A stretch of DNA of 64,000 bases, taken from positions 930,001-994,000 of the forward strand of contig CADCXD010000018.1 in NCBI GenBank assembly GCA_902806575.1. Direction: 5' to 3'. The translations under genes were made by a program, and so were the position numbers. Source of the DNA: Jackrogersella multiformis. Lineage: Eukaryota; Ascomycota; Sordariomycetes; Xylariales; Hypoxylaceae. Below, in pieces: positions 1 to 10,904 of this stretch (its first letter is position 1; the number at the start of each line of letters is the position of its first letter). The notes beneath the pieces are model-generated. The model saw only the letters and a list, made by a program, of their open reading frames with translations, had not been told where the DNA came from and did not search any database.

Positions 1-1046
1 TTTCCAAGATTGTTGGGGGAGCTATCCGGCATCTTTGAAATGAGAGTCTACGATTCAGAAGACTCTGTTCGTCAGATTCTGGAAGATATTCGAAGCGATG
101 AGACACCTATGAGGCATACATCGATGGCTACTACGAGTAACACCGGTGGAGTAGATATCCGGAGGTTAAACCAAAGGCTCGCTCAAATTGATGTCCGAAA
201 AGTCCAGGAACAGCGCCACCGTTTTAACATATTTTATGAGGAGGTGATGGTTTCCGCGGACCCTGTTCAAGGTATCTCCTTCACAACGGTACTTATGATC
301 ATGGCCCATTATAAGATTATCAGTGACAGCAAAAGTTTAAGGCAAGTACATACTCTGTTAGAAGCCAGTCAAGTCACGTCTAACAATATTTTAGGCTCGA
401 GGAATTTTTGCGACGTCGTGCGCGCCTCCAGCGAGTTGAAGAAGAGGTTCGTCGAAGGGTGGTTGTCGGTTTCTTCGACACAATGTAAGCGCCTCCCTCC
501 TTGAGAATACGTGCTTCCTTTTATTGACATCGAACTAGCTACTGGTCCCGGAAATTCAAGAAACACATAGAGAAGAAGCGATCGGCACGGATGACAGCGA
601 TTCCCCAGCTAGATGTTCCCGATATATTTGTAGATGACGAAGATGATCGCAAACGAGCACCGCATCAGCGGACGACGATGGCGGCTCCGCCAAGCAGCGC
701 TACGTCTTCTGATTTCCTTGCTGTGTCCGACGCCGCACGGCCGCAGCACAAAAGCTGGGCTTCCGGCACCGACATATCGACGTATGATTCGTCACAGACG
801 CATCCGTTGAGCTTACCACGGGCAACCCCGTCCATGCCCGGGCATCGCTCTCATACTTCTTCTGCCTTTAGCTTCGAGCTGCAGAATTCCGAGCCGAACT
901 CTGGCGAGAACAGTAGGCGGGGCAGCTCGGTGAGCCCTGCCCAAGTCAGGGAGCTCCTTGACGATTCTGTTTGGGTTGAAAGTATCCGGCGAAGCGCAAC
1001 AATACGAAAATCGGTTAGGCGATCCGACTGGAGTGGTCCTCGGTAA
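1..1046 (+). CDS. cch1: Cch1-type voltage-gated calcium channel, C-terminal part (5' end outside window)
   Basis: This is the cytosolic C-terminal tail of the large plasma-membrane calcium channel that, with Mid1, carries high-affinity calcium influx in fungi. The reading frame is open from base 1, so the gene starts upstream of the window. Exons are 1-341, 395-484 and 539-1046, giving 312 visible residues. The segment RRFNIFYEEVMVSADP, followed by SFTTVLMIMAHYKIISD, matches what I know of the tail after the last pore domain of fungal Cch1. After splicing, a basic helix (LEEFLRRRARLQRVEEEVRR) and then YWSRKFKKHIEKKRSAR become continuous. The last 150 residues are Ser-rich and probably disordered. 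The first intron (342-394) begins GCAAGT, a GC-AG intron; the second (485-538) is GT-AG. Family call is firm; the exact tail length depends on these splice choices. Confidence 0.88.
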
Positions 1047-3877
1047 GACCTCATCTATTTGATACAATGACTACATTCACTCCCGCAAGGAAACGGTACG
1101 AAGCAAGGGGGGCGTGATGATGGTTAGAAGGCCCCCATCAAGCTTCATGTCGAAAGATTCGGGGTGGGTCAAGGATGCATTTAAAGGGGGTTTTAAACGA
1201 GAAGGGTCATGACTTGGATGAGGCTAACAGGCGTTCTTGGCACGTGGCGGTTTGCATCAGACGGGATTGTCGTCTATACCATGAATCAGCGAGTTTTGTT
1301 TTATACTTTATGCATTCCCACCGAGCTATAGGGATACATTGATTGGATGCCTATGGTCCGAAAGCATTAGACAGGCGGAGATACCAACAGCACCTTGTAG
1401 GTGCTCACCTTTTGTACGTATTTGTTAAGGGTTTAGAGTTGAGAATGGGGGAGTAAGAAATATCAAAAACACAGAGTGCAGATAGAGGTTTTATCCAAGT
1501 GCTACAGATATCTCGTAGGTACCTAGTCACCGAATGAACCGTTCGCTCTATTAGGCTGTTTCCTAAGTGACAAGTTGCTACTTGGTATATTAGATTACAT
1601 AATACATAATACATACCTAGGTACCTATCTTGTCTAGGTATGTAGATAGAAGTCCATTATTAATGATTTGATAGTTCTCGTGTAATTTCATTTTAGAATA
1701 TCTGGTGCATGTGCAGAATGAGAGGGTATTTCCCGTCGAAAATGTTCCAAGGTTGCTCGGGACGATACCAACTTCTTCATTGTGGGGTAGTCCGCGTGGG
1801 CTTGACTTCTTCGCATGACAAGGGACGAAGATCTAAGTACGGCTAGACTTGCGTTCCTGAACGATCGTGTTTGATAAGCTTTGAACCGATGGTGCGGCGA
1901 TGCCAAGGGTTCAATGGTAATATGTTGTCTAGTAAGGCAAAAAGGTAATAAGGGGAACCAGACTAGTCTTGACCAGATTCTTCTGTATTGGCGATATTGA
2001 AGAGAAATCCGATAATCACCTAGGTAGGTCTTATGTAAATTATCTTCAATCCTATTGCCTATTTAAATAAGTACATAGGTACCTAGGCAGTTAAACGAAC
2101 TTAGGGAATGCTTATTACTATTAGACTATCGTCAACGAGGAATCCAAGCCACACCTGTTAATCCCTTAAAATGCGTAAATGCCATCCGGTACGTTGGTCT
2201 GAGCTTTGTTCAAAATGTAACTGTGTATATTCCTTCCAATTTCAACACCATGGAATAAGACCAGCATCGTTGGCATATTCTGATACCATATGTAGTATTA
2301 GGTACCTAGGTACTCTCTCAACTTGTCAAGGCTAATGCTATTAGTGACGATGACTGCATAGGTATTGCTCCCTATTCTACTAATAGTATGTACTATTATG
2401 TAGGTACGCAATAAGTTCCTACCGTCCTCAGGTTCGGTGTCTCACAATACCATAGTATATCACCTCAGGAATTCCAGAATACTTCCGCTTTTAGAATCCT
2501 CTCCCGGGAATCTTTTGTTTTCGGCATAATCAACCATGGTGTGCATTGGTGTGCATTGGTGTGCATACCATTATGCGTGGGCGATGATGAATGTTGTCTT
2601 TTATAGATTGAGGTATGTCATGCCTGTCATGCCTGTCATGAAACGTCCTGAATCATGGACCAAGCCTTTCCCCGATCCCAGCCGTCGATCATACAACCGA
2701 GAAGAGGAACTCTTTTCCCGTTTCGAACACTGGAACCTAAGACCACTACATACTACGCACGCTCCACATCTACCTTACCTAGCCTAGTTCAAACAGCAAG
2801 GTCGACGATGGTGCGATACTTATTTCTGTCGGCAGGGCTACTATTATTACGAGACTGCGAAACTGCGAAACTGTTATCGTACGAAGCGAACCAAGAATCA
2901 GATAGGTGCCAAAAGAGTGTTTCACCACCATTGACGATAGACGAGATGGCATTCTCACCATGTCTAACGCCACACTGCTACATGTGTGCTATGTAGGTAC
3001 TAGGTAGTTGTTATCTTCCTACAAAGGTACATTTCGCTATTATGTCTGTGTTATACTACACTAAGTACCTTTCCTTGCCATGCTGCTACCTACTACCACC
3101 TACATATTTACCAAATAGGACCGTATCGACAATTTTGTACTATATTTTGCCGCATTAATGATTTCATAAAGCTTGTCCCTGCCAGTGATGGCTACGAAAG
3201 TACGCAGGTACGCAGCCACAATACTGTAAACTTGATCTGGTTCATGTCGCATGAACACGAGCCTTTTTTTTTATCTTCAGTCCCTGAGCAGGGGGTCTAG
3301 CTGTCTGGGCAGCTGGGTGCTTTAACGAAGTCGCATCAGTTGCTATGGATGCCTCCCTGTTCATTCAAACCCCAGACGGAGTGGATCATATGTTTATCGA
3401 CTCCTTGCATGCCTCTCTCTAGTGTATCGTGCACTGTCCTTCTAACTATCCATCCTCATGGCCCTGTGTTTAAGGTTGTGAAGATCGTGTAGGGGCGGCC
3501 ATCAGCAGGGTCTCATACTACTTAAAAATGGCTGGCCACACACCATCTGTGTGGTTTCTTCTTCCTCTCCAGACTCTTCCTGTAGTGTCCATTTCCTCCA
3601 TCACTCCTCACTTGGACCTAGCCGCCTCACAAGTATAGCTGCTTGTCTCTTGTTCTATTCATAATTCTCGCCGGAATAGTTCGTCCTATCTTTAATCCAA
3701 GCTAGCTTCGGGTCATTCATTCGCTTCTTATATTCTTCCAACGGGCAGAGCCTCTTTCTTTTTACACACGCCTTTTAATCATCAAGTAGCCTCGTCCTAG
3801 GTTGATCAGAATACTCAAGCTCAGCTCAGACGCCTTCTATTGTCGAAGATATCCAACCAACCAGAGAAACCTTCAAG
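1047..3877. other. Intergenic region, no convincing gene, plus leader of the next gene
   Basis: Short ORFs here (for example 2536-2787 and 2655-2996, +) lack family resemblance and splice logic. The region holds many TACCTAGGTA-type motifs (near 1610-1640, 2075-2090, 2300-2315). It also has a 10-base tandem repeat GTGCATTGGT (2541-2566) and a 9-base repeat GTCATGCCT (about 2617-2640). From about 3540 the + strand becomes CT-rich, which fits a promoter and 5' leader for the small gene at 3878. Confidence 0.6.
2541..2566. repeat. Tandem repeat, unit GTGCATTGGT
   Basis: Two full copies and part of a third lie head to tail. A second short tandem array, unit GTCATGCCT, follows at about 2617-2640. 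Both lie in non-coding sequence and look like replication-slippage products. Confidence 0.7.
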
Positions 3878-4168
3878 ATGCAGTCCCGATTCCAGACTAT
3901 CAGATCACGCATCTCCCACAGCGTCATCCGCACATCTTTCCGCCGGTCATCCTCAGCTTCAACCAGCTCCACAAGTTCTTACCGCTCCTGCAGCTCTACC
4001 TCTTCGTCACCAGTCAGCACGATCAACGCTGTATTGTTCAGACAACCGTCAATTGCGGACTTGGAAGAGGAAAAGCGATGCTCTGGTCCTGAGTTGGGCC
4101 TACTCGAACCCAGACCCATCGTGTACTGGGGCGGTGTCGAAGAGCGAATGGGATCCTTTAACTTCTAA
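3878..4168 (+). CDS. Small Ser-rich protein, function unknown
   Basis: A 96-residue single-exon protein. Residues 1-50 are basic and Ser-rich, with alternating Arg and Ser/Thr. The C-terminal half is compositionally normal and carries IADLEEEKRCSG and LEPRPIVYWGGVEERMG, a type of short conserved ending I associate with small uncharacterised Sordariomycete proteins; that association is from memory and unproven. The start was chosen because TTCAAGATGCAG has an A at -3 and follows a long CT-rich leader (about 3540-3877), typical of fungal 5' leaders. Two other + frames are also open over the same stretch (3802-4092 and 3840-4265), so the frame choice rests on the conserved-looking end. No signal peptide or membrane segment is visible; an Arg/Ser-rich N-terminus could act as a mitochondrial presequence, but this is speculative. 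Confidence 0.6.
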   Translation: MQSRFQTIRSRISHSVIRTSFRRSSSASTSSTSSYRSCSSTSSSPVSTINAVLFRQPSIADLEEEKRCSGPELGLLEPRPIVYWGGVEERMGSFNF

Positions 4169-5128
4169 ACTCGAACACGAGGTGACCATTTCTGTCACGA
4201 CGTCGAAGATTTCTCGATCAACCGACGTCCATACCGACAGAATGGTATTTGAGCATACTTTTTAAACTGCTTTCAAACGAACCTAGATGGCTGCGCGCGT
4301 AATTTTATTCGAAATGGGGCCCCCCTGGAGGAGATCCGCTGATGACTTAGAGGTCACGATATGAAGGGACGGGACTTGTTGACTGAGATCGTTTCCCGCG
4401 GTGATGGGACACGATGGACAGAATTTGAGATATCACAACGGCGGAATACAAGAGGTCGGCAGGAACAGGGGTTAATGGCGCTCGGCTAGGGTCGATTTGG
4501 AATTATGGCTTGTGTTCTGCAAGCCAACTTTTTGTTTTTACCTAGAGAGATTTCCCAGATACAGTTGTGAGAGATCAGAATGAGAAGAGGCTTGTTCTTT
4601 GGAACAGGTCGATTGGTTTAGGAAACTAAATGGTCTTGAGAGTAACTCTAGCATCTTGTGATACCAATATGAAATCCGTAGATGTCAGTTCTTATAGGAA
4701 AGTAATTATAAACCTTATACCTACCTAGTATAGGCAGAGAGGGTTCTCATATGGGCCATGACGAAATAATAAGCTCCGGCAACCGGCTCTTACCCCTAGT
4801 CATATCCCCGCTAAATACTATAGCATCACAACATTCACCAATGATATAAGGGTAGCACTTGAGGTACCTACCGGTAACACAATTCAAATTCAAATTCAAA
4901 TTCAAACTTTCGGCCTGACTCACCTACTGGCCAATTGCTCGAAAGTCTATAATACCTAGGTTTGGTATGCATAATAATAGATGAAGGTACGGTCTAGAGT
5001 TATATGGTTTAGCCAAGTCTAATTCTATAAGTCTAATTATATATATATATATATACCTACCTAATCATATGTCTAACTCCACCTCTTAACATAACGTCAG
5101 GTGTCTTCATATCTACACTACCTACCTC
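4169..5128. other. Intergenic region
   Basis: No gene is supported. It contains four copies of ATTCAA (4882-4905), a TA dinucleotide run (about 5039-5054) and scattered CCTAGG-centred motifs (4726, 4957). The last 150 bases presumably hold the promoter of the ferroportin-like gene. Confidence 0.6.
4882..4905. repeat. Microsatellite, unit ATTCAA
   Basis: Four perfect tandem copies of a hexamer in non-coding DNA. Confidence 0.85.
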
Positions 5129-7002
5129 ATGGATAGCGATAGCAGTAGTGAGAATAGTTTCGAACTCCTTAGGGATATCGGCAACTCCGGTAACACCGAG
5201 GATAGTAGCGGCATTTCCCCGAATAACCTCACTCGATCACAAGCCCTTAATCTCTATGTTAGCCATGCCTTCTCAACTTGGAACGCTCGTGGCTACGAGT
5301 TTGCCGCAGTACGTCTCCCTAAGGAAAGGCATACCTAACCCTAAGTTCTCATCAGCTCACCAAATGATAAGATTCTCTTTACCGCCGCCGCATATCCGGA
5401 TACCCTCGTAGCGGCTGCTCTCCGGCAAGCTTCACCCTCTCTCTGTTGAACTCATCCAAGCGCCGCTGTTAACCTACTTAAGCCTGTAGCATGATCATAG
5501 TATACTTCGCTATGATCTTATTTTCTAGCTCGGTTGGGCACTGGGTAGAGCACTCGCCAAACAGACTCCGCACTTTGCTTTCGACCATCATCTGCAACCG
5601 CGGCTCCGTCATCCTCGGCTCCTTTTTCTGGACCTTGATATTGAGCCAGGAGGACTTGGTTGGGAACGAAGCTACCTTCGTGCTGCCTAAGAACACTGCC
5701 TTGAAACATCTCGGCTTCGCCATTGCCGTATTGTTCGGTATTATCGAACGCCTGAGCTCTTCCGGCAACCTCATTTCGATGGAACGAGACTGGGTCGTCA
5801 CCGTAGCTGCTCCCTCCGGCAGACCCTACGATCTGACGCATCTGAATTCAGCCATGCGTCAGATCGATCTCGTCTGCAAGTTGATCTCGCCCATCCTAAT
5901 ATCAGCTGTTATATCAGCCCTCGGCTCCATCCGTTTAGGTGTTATATTTACCGGGCTGACGAGTCTCGTATGCATACCAGTCGAAGTCTTCTCCGCGACT
6001 AGGGTCTGGAAGAGTAGCTCTTTGCTACAAGCGCCGCGCGCAGTGCCTCCACCGCAACCGACGGCGTCACGAGCGACGTCGAGGTCATGGGTAGCTAAGG
6101 GCCGGCAGTATTTTCATGGTTTCGAGATGTACTTTAGTACCTCTGTCTCGATACCTTCAGTCGCCTTAGCACTCTTACATTTCAATATGCTGACTTGGCG
6201 TGCGACTTTCATCACCTATTTAATCAATGTAGGGTACTCACTAAACATCATCACAATTGCCAGGGCCATCGGCTCCATATTCGAGATCACTAGCACAGTG
6301 ATTACACCACGTGGAATCGAGTATATGGGGAAAGCCCATCATCATGATCACCCTTCGGTAGATGAAAATGACGAAGCAGGAGTCGGCTTGATCGCAGGAA
6401 GTCGGGAAGGAAGCCGTGATGCCGAAACACTGATCGGTCTACAGCGACTTGGGCTTTGGGGGATGAGTTGGCAGGTCGTTAATACGGTATACAAATAAGC
6501 CCTTTGATGTATCAAACAAATTCCCTCCCCTGAGTACTGACGAAATACATAGTTCCCTGTGGTGTTAGCTTTGTGGGCGATTTCAGCACAAAAGGACGGA
6601 ATGGAGAGTATGCCCGTCTTTGCACGACAAATCATCGGCGAGCAAGTCTCACCTAATGTGGGTTGGAGTATCGTCCTGTTCTCATTTTTAGCATTCTCGC
6701 GGCTAGGGGTATGGGTCTTTGATCTCACGACCCAGCAACTCACGCAGACTCTCGTTCCTCAACATCAACGTTCGAGCTTCGCCGGCACCGAGAACTCGGT
6801 CGTAAACGTCTTCGAGCTTCTTGGTGCTGGCGCAGCCATCGCTTTCCCTCGTACCGAGCAGTACAGATGGCTTGCGCTGGCAAGCCTAGTGGCAGTGGTG
6901 ATTAGCTGGACAATGTATGCTGTCTGGGTTCGCCGACAGAGGGGGCATCTAATTCACTGGGAGAAAATAGCTCAGGGGATATGTACCAATGGGAGATATT
7001 AG
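5129..7002 (+). CDS. Ferroportin-family (SLC40) metal transporter
   Basis: Predicted multi-pass membrane exporter of the ferroportin/IREG family, expected to move iron or another divalent metal out of the cytosol to the outside or into the vacuole. Exons are 5129-5308, 5372-5424, 5490-6486 and 6553-7002, giving 559 residues. Family hallmarks are LYVSHAFSTWNARGYEFAA in the first membrane segment, ILFSSSVGHWVE (the 'VG..V' loop), a central hydrophobic half with MERDWVV, and the C-terminal FAGTENSVVNVFELL motif. The loop before the last third has AHHHDHPSVDENDE, a His/Asp-rich segment that could bind metal. The second intron (5425-5489) begins GCAAGC, so it is GC-AG; with it the frame is continuous and exon 2 keeps its conserved FTAAAYPDTLVAAALR. 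Animal iron-export residues were not checked one by one, so the substrate is inferred from the family. Confidence 0.85.
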
Positions 7003-7524
7003 TATATATCAAAGTGAAAAGGAGGGTTATTTCATTAGGGAGGATAGGGTGAAAAGGGGGTTGTAGGTCCGATAGAACGCGCGTCCAGTGAGTTGTGGTT
7101 GATGATCAGAAGAGGAAGAATATGACAATGTATATTGTCACGTACTTTGGTCGGGTACAGGAGAAAGCCGTCGTCTCATGTCGAATACTTCCACTCACAA
7201 ATCTGTTGTTCTTCTGAGCAAGACCTACCAAAAACCCTATTTCTCAGTCCACTTCTTTACTACAAATATTGTCGACCAACTTATTTATTACGAAATTTAT
7301 TTTCACCTCATTTCTCCCTCTCGTTCACCACTCCTTTATTTTCTTTCCTTTTGGTAAATACTTGCACACCTACAAAATACCTACATCAAACCGTACCTCT
7401 ACAAGGTTCGCTTTCTAAGTCGCCTACGTACAATTTCTTCACAACGAAGTACCTATTTCATAACGACCTTCGTCTCCTTCAACTAAACAATACGTTCTTG
7501 AAGCTGTTCCTAACGGCTCCTAAT
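7003..7524. other. Intergenic region and probable leader
   Basis: Terminator of the transporter gene and promoter or leader of the next. From about 7200 to 7500 the + strand is CT-rich. The frame of the downstream gene happens to stay open back to 7135 without an ATG, so that extension is treated as untranslated leader. Confidence 0.55.
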
Positions 7525-8241
7525 ATGTCGAGAGCTCAATCGACAAGGTCCCTTGGACCAAGGACCCCGTCTCCTAAGCTTGATCATTCGCCTCCGGAGT
7601 CGGTGTATAACTGGACTACTTTGTCCACGTCGCCCTACAGCGCGGCCAAGGATAAAGACGCCGATGAGGAGGAACACGATTTTGAGATGGTCTCGTGCAC
7701 AAGCTGGGATGCAGAAACCTATCGTACCAAACTCCTATCTGAGCCATCAATATTCGATGTGCCGCTGCCGCGAGCCCAAAGCGCCCCGGCCGACTTGCTT
7801 GTCGCCAGATGTGATGTGGGACTACAAACGCTTCATGTACTCCCTCATCGGGAATCTGCGCGACGACCCTCCGCACAGGACACGCCATGCCGTTGTTTCC
7901 TCGACCGCCGTGGCTTCCAGCCAAAGACCATCCGCGTTGTCAAGGAGCACAAGAAAACGGACCTCGAACTCGACACGGACGATATTAATGATGGCTGGAC
8001 CAAGGCGGGTTTGGAAGATGACTTTTGGTCCACTAACTCAGCCGTGTCATCCCCGGAGGTAGTCGAGAGTCGTGGCTTTCTGCCGAAGAAGCCGATGTTG
8101 GAGTGCTGTGAGAAAGTAGATCACGGCATAGCTACCGACGAGGAAGACCTACACCTTCAACGCGTCCACCCTCTGTTCGCCGCCCGCTACGGCAACAACC
8201 CCGACTGGTGTTCGCTGGTCTCGTGGAGTCGCGATTCGTAA
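7525..8241 (+). CDS. Hypothetical protein
   Basis: A 238-residue single-exon protein that I do not recognise. The first in-frame ATG is at 7525 (TAATATGTCG), after a CT-rich leader. Sequence features: a Ser/Pro-rich N-terminus (SLGPRTPSPKLDHSPP) with possible SP/TP phosphorylation sites, an acidic patch DADEEEHDFEMV near residue 50, and a mixed-charge stretch RVVKEHKKTDLELDTDDINDGW. The C-terminal half is rich in Trp and Cys. There is no signal peptide, membrane segment or known domain. Codon use and a long open frame that excludes the other frames support translation, but nothing indicates function. Confidence 0.55.
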   Translation: MSRAQSTRSLGPRTPSPKLDHSPPESVYNWTTLSTSPYSAAKDKDADEEEHDFEMVSCTSWDAETYRTKLLSEPSIFDVPLPRAQSAPADLLVARCDVGLQTLHVLPHRESARRPSAQDTPCRCFLDRRGFQPKTIRVVKEHKKTDLELDTDDINDGWTKAGLEDDFWSTNSAVSSPEVVESRGFLPKKPMLECCEKVDHGIATDEEDLHLQRVHPLFAARYGNNPDWCSLVSWSRDS

Positions 8242-9027
8242 CGTGAAGGTCTGCATTTGCTGAGCATTCTATGTGCCAGCCTTTGAAACGGGGGATTTGG
8301 AATAGCTATTGATGGTGGGCGGCTTATGAAATGGCTTGTCATGTACATATATTGCTCGTTTCTAGTTACGGAATAAACAAACTCACTGATGACAAAAAAG
8401 CAAACCCAAAAAAAAACCACTTGTTCTAGTTGAATTCCTGTTTTTTTCATCATGTTCTACAATTCGTCAGGTCGCAGTTTCGCCTCCTAGGGTAGTTACT
8501 AATGGACCCCGAGATTCGTACCGTGATAATACCGCTTTCGTAGAAGAAACTGCTAGATCACCGCTCTTCCTCAAGTCCTTAACATCGGACGGAGAAGGGA
8601 CGAGATCGAAATTCCAGTCTAGGTCTGTAAGCTGAACAAATGACTACTCTAGGTACACACATGAGTCGTTGCTACCCAGAGTCATTCAGAAGAGGGAATA
8701 CATTATCATAACAAACCGGATTCATCCGTACTCACTGATGACTATGAATCATATGTCAATGTTTTAACGAAGCAAGCATCCTGTTCATCACCCACACATT
8801 TAATCAGGAGGCTCCATGGTGTACTGCAAACACGATTTCGTTGTAGGTATGATGTCTATATGTAGGATGCCACATTTGTATGTTCAACTTGCACACAACA
8901 GCTCTGATATCCTTCTCTTCCACCCCCCCCTTAACTCTACCGCAAAAAGTTACGAATAACATACTTAATCACCATCTGCTCCGAACAGTCTCCTTCTCTG
9001 GCCACCGAATCCTAGTAACCAACAGCC
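8242..9027. other. Intergenic region
   Basis: No gene seen. It includes an A-rich stretch (8390-8420) that may be the 3' end of the upstream transcript. A CT/C-rich block (8910-8940) just before the next ORF resembles a leader. Confidence 0.55.
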
Positions 9028-9573
9028 ATGCCTTCGACGGCAGATCCTAATCCTGATCCCAATCCTAATCCTGACACTGGCGCCGATGCCGATACCCAAG
9101 CCAACGACGAAGCCGGCACCACCCACAATACCAACGCAGACACCAGGTCCGACGCCAACAGCAACGACAACAACGACAACAACGACAACAACGACAACAG
9201 CAACAACAGCAGCAGCAACAGCACCTCGCCCCCCGCAGTCCCATCCCCAAGGCACCCCCACCCGCCCTCACACCCGCCCCCGCCAAACCCCGACCTGGAC
9301 AAGCGCGTGCCCTTCCTCCTCTGGTACGCAGCAGGGGGCACGGGGGCGCCGCCCACGCGGCGGAACCTGGCGCGGATGACGCGGGAGCGCGTGGCGGCGG
9401 CGAGGCGGGCGTCGGAACACGCGGCGGCGCGTACCTCGCCGGCTGGGAGGCGGAGTGGGGCCCGGCCGAGGGTGGGACGAGGCGGAGGAGGGGGTAGGGA
9501 GGATGGAGGAAGGAGGGGGTTGGATGGAGGAGGAAAGGGGGAAAAGGAAGGTGGAGAAGGAACAAGGAGGTGA
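9028..9573 (+). CDS. Low-complexity Asn/Asp- and Pro-rich hypothetical protein
   Basis: Possible 181-residue single-exon protein of unknown function. The N-terminus is built of Asp-Pro-Asn repeats and then (Asn-Asp-Asn)n encoded by a 9-base AACGACAAC repeat (about 9162-9205). A Pro/His block follows, then a less repetitive core DLDKRVPFLLWYAAGGTGAP with RRNLARMTRERVAAARR. It ends in an Arg/Gly tail. The start context (ACAGCCATGCC) is good. Against it: the reverse strand is also open over most of the interval (9065-9565) because the DNA is GC-rich and repetitive, so openness alone is weak evidence. An intron could also alter the C-terminus. Confidence 0.4.
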   Translation: MPSTADPNPDPNPNPDTGADADTQANDEAGTTHNTNADTRSDANSNDNNDNNDNNDNSNNSSSNSTSPPAVPSPRHPHPPSHPPPPNPDLDKRVPFLLWYAAGGTGAPPTRRNLARMTRERVAAARRASEHAAARTSPAGRRSGARPRVGRGGGGGREDGGRRGLDGGGKGEKEGGEGTRR

Positions 9574-10904
9574 AGGTGGAGGTGGGATAGATGAGTAGAT
9601 ATGTCTACCTAAACAGACTGACTGACTGACTGACTGACTGACTGACAGAAGACAGACGGGTACTCCTCTGTGCCTGTCTAGCAGGGGCTCTATTGAGTGG
9701 TTAGTTAGCTACCTATTCCATACCTAGGTAGTTGACGTACACAGACAGCTAGATAGCCAGAGAGCAAGTAGCGATGATTTCAGCAAGGCCTCCTCGATCC
9801 GTTGACCTGTAATCTGTAATCAGTAGTTAGTAGTTAGAACGACTCGTCGTTATATAACCTACACCTCATCGACTAACAAATAACTACTCGCTCGCAGAAC
9901 TGAATAGAGCAAGTACGCAACGCCTCGTTGAACACTGGTTCGTGGCTTAAATTGTGACGAATCGGCCATTCATATTAGTTACTATTCTTAGTCTCGTACT
10001 AGTTACATCAAGAGGTAATGTGAGTCTCTTGCCATAAGACTAACGAGCAGTACTGAAGCCTCGGCGTAGTATGGCATGAAAAGGATCAGAGGGAAAACCA
10101 GTCATTTTCCAGTGAAGGAGGTAGTTAGGTAAAACGTTCACGGACGCCTCATTGATTAATTCTCGCTTGAGAATCATTATTATCGTAGCTACCGGGAGTC
10201 TAAAATAACTCGACGTTACAAGTAAAAATCATGATTAATGCAACGCGTTTTATTGCCGCCCATCCTCTGTCCATGGTGTAATCAGACAGTTTAATAATAT
10301 GTACATGTTTATAAGCCTTCCCGAGCCAGGCCATGAGAGCTAGCATTAAGTGTCTCGCCACTGATGCTTCCCCGAGAAGTAGCAGTGTGGACGAGGTTCA
10401 CAATGATTACAGGACCAAGCGTATTGTGAACGAACTATCGCATAACTCCTAAGAGTACAATGTTGTTCATGAGAGTTGCTAAAAGAAAGGAAAAGCTCTA
10501 TTAGCCCTGGGTGTCCTTGGCCGTTTGCCGAGTCGTCATGTGGCTAGCACACAGCAAAAGGGGACGGGAAGGCTAAGAGAGATGCAATTAACCACGTAGC
10601 CGCAGGCTACAAAAAGTTCGGGGTCCAGTTTAGTGAACTGCATACTTGCATCGCCGGCAAGTCGACAATTTCCATGGACATCGGAAGTGATCAGCCGTCC
10701 GAACTGGGATGTTGAACGTCGGCTGTAAGGGGTGATCCGGTTTCAAGAGGTTATGAAAGTCGTAGGCCGAGGGGGTCATATAAGTTATCGTAAGGCCATC
10801 CATCCAATGAGATCTTGGGTATCCTGACACCGACCAAGGCTCCCAACGTAGGAATATCATTATGGTATCAAGGTGAACGTAGATAGGGTAGTGCTAGGAA
10901 GCTT
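9574..10904. other. Intergenic region
   Basis: It starts with a GACT tetranucleotide run (9616-9646), then AT-balanced DNA with CCTAGG motifs (9724). The right end should hold the 3' untranslated region of the minus-strand cyclin gene. A 76-codon minus ORF (10630-10860) lies there and is probably not translated. Confidence 0.55.
9616..9646. repeat. Microsatellite (GACT)n
   Basis: Seven to eight uninterrupted GACT units in non-coding DNA. Confidence 0.9.

Noticed and set aside
2655..2996. 113-codon + ORF
   Set aside because: Overlaps another open frame, contains low-complexity segments, no family features.
10630..10860. 76-codon minus ORF after cyclin B
   Set aside because: Sits in the likely 3' untranslated region, with no conservation signal or splice link.
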